NCBI GenBank assembly: GCA_035548375.1
Contig: DASZTG010000054.1
Span: 124,001-188,000 of the forward strand
DNA length: 64,000 nucleotides
From: JACQAP01 sp035548375
GTDB lineage: Bacteria > Pseudomonadota > Gammaproteobacteria > Burkholderiales > JACQAP01
Direction: 5' to 3'
Shown: positions 60,616 to 64,000 of the stretch, piece after piece
How positions within the stretch are numbered: the first letter of the stretch is position 1
Layout of the letters: each line of letters opens with the position of its first letter
Notes under the pieces: generated by a model
What the model was told of the DNA's origin: nothing
Database searches by the model: none
The model's input: only the letters and a program-made list of their open reading frames with translations
Position numbers and translations under genes: made by a program

Positions 60616-61503
60616 TCATGGCCTGGCCGCCTTTTCCTTGGCGGTACCGCTCAACCTTTCGTATTCGGCGATCACCTGCGCGCCCAGCAGCAGGAGCGTG
60701 GCGCCGATTTCGAAGCTCAGCAGCACGACGATGGCGCTGCTGAGCGAGCCATAGACGACGCTGACCCGCGATATGTGCCCGAAGTACCAGACCAGCCCAT
60801 GGCGGATCGCCTCCCAGAGCAGGCCGGCAACGGTGCCGCCGATGAGCGCGTGCAGGACGGAGAGCCTGCCGAAAGGCATGACCAGGTAGATCGAGGCGAT
60901 CAGCAGGATTTCCATGATGACGCCGAATGCATAGAGCAAGCCGCCCGAAAGCCCGCCCAGCGACCAGGCATGCCCGAACACGACGATGCTTTCCGCTCCG
61001 ATGGATTCCAGGCTTGCCTGCACCAGGGTGCCCACCAGCAGCGCCAGGCCGAGGAACAGGATATATGCGAATGGAATCAACACTGATACCAGGAAATGCC
61101 GCTTCCGCTCGACCAGGCGGTGCATGAAAATGACCGACATCGCGTTCTCGAGGACGGTGAACGCGAGCGAGCTGAAGATGAGCATCGTGCCGAGCAATAC
61201 CCAGCCCACCGCAACGCGCGCTTGCAGGAAATCGGCGAGTTCCCTCAGGACCGCCTTCGATTGGCCGGGCGCCACCCACTCGAGCGCGCGGCCGAGCGAG
61301 GCAAGCAGCTCCGCCTGCTCGAAGAAATGCGATAGCGCTATGACAATCAGGATCAGCAGCGGAACGATGGAGAGCAGGGCGTAGTACGCCACGGCTCCCG
61401 CCAGCAGCAATCCCTGGTTGGCACGAAACGCCCTGATCACCTGCAGTGCGAACTTCGCGGGATGCTGGATGACTTGCAGGACATGTTCGAAAAATGGCGG
61501 CAT
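60616..61503 (-). CDS. YihY/virulence factor BrkB family membrane protein
   Basis: A 295-aa membrane protein with six helices. Family hallmarks: AGAVAYYALLSIVPLLILIV and VVYGSLSSAIVVLLSFEIGA near the end. Often annotated as RNase BN, which was an error for this family; more likely a membrane transporter or flippase-like protein. ATG at 61503 chosen because the preceding 42 codons are a shadow. Confidence 0.88.
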   Translation of the reverse strand: MPPFFEHVLQVIQHPAKFALQVIRAFRANQGLLLAGAVAYYALLSIVPLLILIVIALSHFFEQAELLASLGRALEWVAPGQSKAVLRELADFLQARVAVGWVLLGTMLIFSSLAFTVLENAMSVIFMHRLVERKRHFLVSVLIPFAYILFLGLALLVGTLVQASLESIGAESIVVFGHAWSLGGLSGGLLYAFGVIMEILLIASIYLVMPFGRLSVLHALIGGTVAGLLWEAIRHGLVWYFGHISRVSVVYGSLSSAIVVLLSFEIGATLLLLGAQVIAEYERLSGTAKEKAARP

Positions 61504-61629
61504 GGTGACGCGTTCGTGTCGGTCGGATGCCGCGCAGTATCGGCGCGCGGCAGGTTTTGCGCCAAGGCATCCGCATGGCGGCCCCGCGAATTGTGCATAA
61601 TCCCGCATCTTGAAGCGACGGCAACGCAA

Positions 61630-63018
61630 ATGAGCGCAACGCGGGAAAGTCCGGCACTTTCGACGAACGCGAGCCAGCCGCGACTTTTACAGCTCCTGGG
61701 CATTCGCCTCGCCGGCATCTGGACCGCCGCGAGCGAGGCCTTCCAGCGGGATACGGTCCACTTTTCCCCACGCCACCTCTACTTCGGCCTCGTCGCGGGG
61801 CTGGGCTTTCCGCTGTACTACGTCGTCTGGCAGGTCCTGTTCCCGCAACCTTACGAATCCCTGTTGCTGCGCCTCGTGGGCACCGCGGTCTTCGTGCCGA
61901 TCATCGTCGCGAAGCTGTGGCCGGAATCGCTCAAACGCTTCTTTCCGCTGTACTGGTACCTGGCGCTGCTGTTCGCGTTGCCGTTTTTCTTCACTTACAT
62001 GCTGCTGATGAACGGCGGCTCGACCGTCTGGCTGCTGTCGACCCTGGTCGCGCTGTTCGTGATGATCCTGTTGCTGGACTGGATCAACCTGCTCGTCCAC
62101 ATCGTCGTCGGGGTGACAAGCGCGGTCGTCACCTTCCACTTCGTCAGCGGAGCAGCGGTCAGGCCGACGTTCGAATCCCTGGAATACGTGCCGATCTACA
62201 TGTTTGCCATCGTCATGGGCATCATCGTGAACTACAGCGCCGACAAGATGCGCGCCGAGCGCCGCGCGGCCATGCTGGCGACGGCGGGAATGGTGGCGCA
62301 CGAGCTGCGCACGCCGCTCCTGAGCGTGAAGAGCGGCGCCTCGGGGCTGCGGCATTACCTGCCGGAGCTCCTGGCCGCGTATCGCATGGCCACTGACGGC
62401 AAGCTCATCGAGCGCCCGATTCGCCCGCCGCACCTGGATGCGCTCGCCGGCGTGCTCGATCGCATCGAGATGGAGGCCGATCGCTCCAATACCGTCATCG
62501 ACATGCTGCTATACACTGTGCGGGGCATGGGCGTGGAAGCGAGGGAACTCGGGCCCTGCCGGATGTCGGCGTGCGTCGACACGGCCTTGCGCCGCTACCC
62601 CTTCGCTTCGGAGAAGGATCGCGCCCTGGTGATGGAGCCGGATACGAAGGGAGATTTTTCCTTCACGGGCTCGGAGTTGCTCATGGTGCACGTGATCTTC
62701 AACCTGCTGAAAAACGCGTTGCGCCACATCGCGATGGCCGGCAAGGGTATGATCAGCATCCGGCTGGAGACCGACCCCCAGGAAAGCCGCCTCGTTTTCC
62801 GCGACACCGGGCCGGGGATCCCCCCGGATGTTCTGCCGCACGTATTCACGCGCTATTACGCATGGCCCAAGGGCCGTGGCGTGGTCGAGACCACGGGCAT
62901 AGGGCTTTCCTTCTGCCGTGAAGTCGTCCAGGCCTTCGGAGGACAGATTTCATGCAATTCGCATCTCCACCAGTACACGGAATTCGTGATCCGCTTTCCA
63001 GGAGGCCAAGGAGCATGA
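61630..63018 (+). CDS. CqsS/LqsS-like quorum-sensing sensor histidine kinase
   Basis: A 462-aa protein. Residues about 45-195 form six hydrophobic helices with the signatures LGFPLYYVVWQVLFPQPYES and LPFFFTYMLLMNGGSTVW, which I recognise from the sensor region of CqsS (Vibrio) and LqsS (Legionella), receptors for alpha-hydroxyketone autoinducers. The kinase part has MVAHELRTPLLSVKSG (His224), NLLKNALRHI, RDTGPGI and TTGIGLSFCRE. It lacks a C-terminal receiver, unlike Vibrio CqsS. Its stop overlaps the next gene (ATGA). Confidence 0.88.
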   Translation: MSATRESPALSTNASQPRLLQLLGIRLAGIWTAASEAFQRDTVHFSPRHLYFGLVAGLGFPLYYVVWQVLFPQPYESLLLRLVGTAVFVPIIVAKLWPESLKRFFPLYWYLALLFALPFFFTYMLLMNGGSTVWLLSTLVALFVMILLLDWINLLVHIVVGVTSAVVTFHFVSGAAVRPTFESLEYVPIYMFAIVMGIIVNYSADKMRAERRAAMLATAGMVAHELRTPLLSVKSGASGLRHYLPELLAAYRMATDGKLIERPIRPPHLDALAGVLDRIEMEADRSNTVIDMLLYTVRGMGVEARELGPCRMSACVDTALRRYPFASEKDRALVMEPDTKGDFSFTGSELLMVHVIFNLLKNALRHIAMAGKGMISIRLETDPQESRLVFRDTGPGIPPDVLPHVFTRYYAWPKGRGVVETTGIGLSFCREVVQAFGGQISCNSHLHQYTEFVIRFPGGQGA

Positions 63019-64000
63019 GCCGCGGCATCCGGCCGTTCTATTTCCCGACCACCGTCGCCATCGTCGACGACAGCCCGGATTTCCTGGTCAACCTCAGCCT
63101 GAACCTGGACCCGATGCTGGCGTATCGGGTGTTCGACACGCCGATGGCGACACTCACCGCGCTCGCGAGCGACCTGGGCGTGGCGCCGGGACCCGAGCGA
63201 TTCTTCTCCGTCTACCAGCACCGCGAGGAGCATTCGTTCGACCACCACGTGATCGACCTGAACATGTCGGGCATCCACCGCGAGGTCTTCAACGAGAAGC
63301 GCTTCGAGCGCTATTCGGTGGTAGTCGTGGACTACGACATGCCCGAGATCGACGGGCTGGAGTTGTGCCGCCGCCTGGAGCATTCGCCGATCCGCAAGGT
63401 GCTCCTCACGGGCAAGGCGGATGAAAAATTGGCGGTGCAGGCCTTCAACGAGGGCATCATCAACCGCTTCATCCTGAAGCAGGACCCCAGCGCCATGCTG
63501 CTGCTCCAGGAGACGATCCGCGAAATGCAGGAGGACTATTTCGAGGACATCGAGCGCACGGTGGAGGATGCGCTCAACATCGGTCCGCTGCACTTCCTGC
63601 GCGACCCGTTTTTCGGCGAGGTCTTCCGCAAAATCTGCGCCGACCTCAAGATCGTCGAGTTCTACCTGTGCAGCAGCCCGGACGGCATCCTGCTGCTGGA
63701 CGGGGACGCGAACGTCACGCTATTGCTGGTGTGTAATGACGAGGCCATGCGCATGCACTACGAGGTGGCCTTCGACAATGCCGCGCCGGCCGCGCTGCTC
63801 GACGAGCTGATCAAGGGCAACATCGTCCCCTACTTCTGGCGCAGCCGCGGCCTCTACTCGCGCCAGTATTTCGACTGGCGCAGCTACATCTATCCGGCGC
63901 AGGAGTGCAACGGCCTGCAGCGCTATCGCTACGCGCTGGTCAAGGACGCCCGCGGCCTCATGCTTTCGTCCGTCTACAGCTACCACGAATACCTGCGGCG
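63015..64000 (+). CDS. Response regulator paired with the CqsS/LqsS-like kinase (partial, 3' end off right edge)
   Basis: At least 328 codons are present; the frame is open to the window edge. A receiver domain is recognisable: VAIVDDSPDF (Asp18-Asp19), VVVVDYDMPEIDGLELCRR (Asp106) and LLTGKAD. The gap between the acidic pair and the phosphoacceptor is about 40 residues longer than in ordinary receivers, due to an insertion (about 45-100). No HTH has appeared yet. The overlap with the kinase resembles the JqsS-JqsR and LqsS/LqsR pairs. AAGGAGC precedes the ATG. Confidence 0.85.
   Translation, partial: MSRGIRPFYFPTTVAIVDDSPDFLVNLSLNLDPMLAYRVFDTPMATLTALASDLGVAPGPERFFSVYQHREEHSFDHHVIDLNMSGIHREVFNEKRFERYSVVVVDYDMPEIDGLELCRRLEHSPIRKVLLTGKADEKLAVQAFNEGIINRFILKQDPSAMLLLQETIREMQEDYFEDIERTVEDALNIGPLHFLRDPFFGEVFRKICADLKIVEFYLCSSPDGILLLDGDANVTLLLVCNDEAMRMHYEVAFDNAAPAALLDELIKGNIVPYFWRSRGLYSRQYFDWRSYIYPAQECNGLQRYRYALVKDARGLMLSSVYSYHEYLR

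Overview
The window reads as chromosomal DNA from a GC-rich betaproteobacterium-like organism. The support is the dense high-GC coding, and the family mix: paired OsmC proteins, TRAP transporters, ChrBA, a CqsS/LqsS-type sensor kinase and amino-acid-synthesis family proteins. I would not name a genus from sequence alone. No rRNA, tRNA, CRISPR array, transposase, integrase or phage structural gene was seen.

Layout. 0-8.8 kb: a partial SMP-30/gluconolactonase gene, a small K+ channel, a secreted class II aldolase, a CNB-DUF1003 protein, OsmC copy 1, a flavin monooxygenase, pcm, an overlapping pyrophosphatase/CHAD pair, an ABM monooxygenase and a MetE-like protein. 8.9-16.7 kb: a TRAP transporter (QM forward, P convergent), the DUF2157-DUF4401-GDYXXLXY membrane operon and a LuxR-type regulator. 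17-30 kb: an amidohydrolase, a HAD phosphatase, an 815-aa membrane hydrolase, OsmC copy 2, alkB, an AraC regulator beside an MFS transporter, unknown small genes and a serine hydrolase.

30.3-35.4 kb is a compact AT-rich island, about 45-48% GC in lines I counted against about 70% in flanking lines. It holds five same-strand genes with tight junctions: a protein with two GHKL ATPase modules (Hsp90/MORC-like N-terminal, histidine-kinase-like C-terminal), a receiver-domain protein without a DNA-binding output, a PtuB/retron-type HNH endonuclease, an N6-adenine-type DNA methyltransferase and a 56-aa protein. I read it as a candidate phosphorelay-controlled restriction or anti-phage system. It is the strongest candidate here for something undescribed.

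35.5-50.5 kb: metabolic genes, a hipBA module with three phased operators, an envelope-stress/metal cluster (Spy-like protein plus two-component pair), and a run of small enzymes (VOC, GFA, phosphoesterase, GNAT, methyltransferase, DHFR-like, EF-hand, cupin). 50.6-55.5 kb: a nonaheme cytochrome and a probable outer-membrane protein diverge from chrBA across a short region with two GTAG-N6-CTAC palindromes. 55.6-64 kb: lipoproteins, dusC, a soluble PAS chemoreceptor, a YihY/BrkB protein, and a CqsS/LqsS-like sensor kinase overlapping a response regulator cut by the right edge.

Four composite inverted-repeat elements of about 176-220 bp lie between genes. A 29/30-bp identical motif precedes both OsmC copy 2 and the AraC gene.
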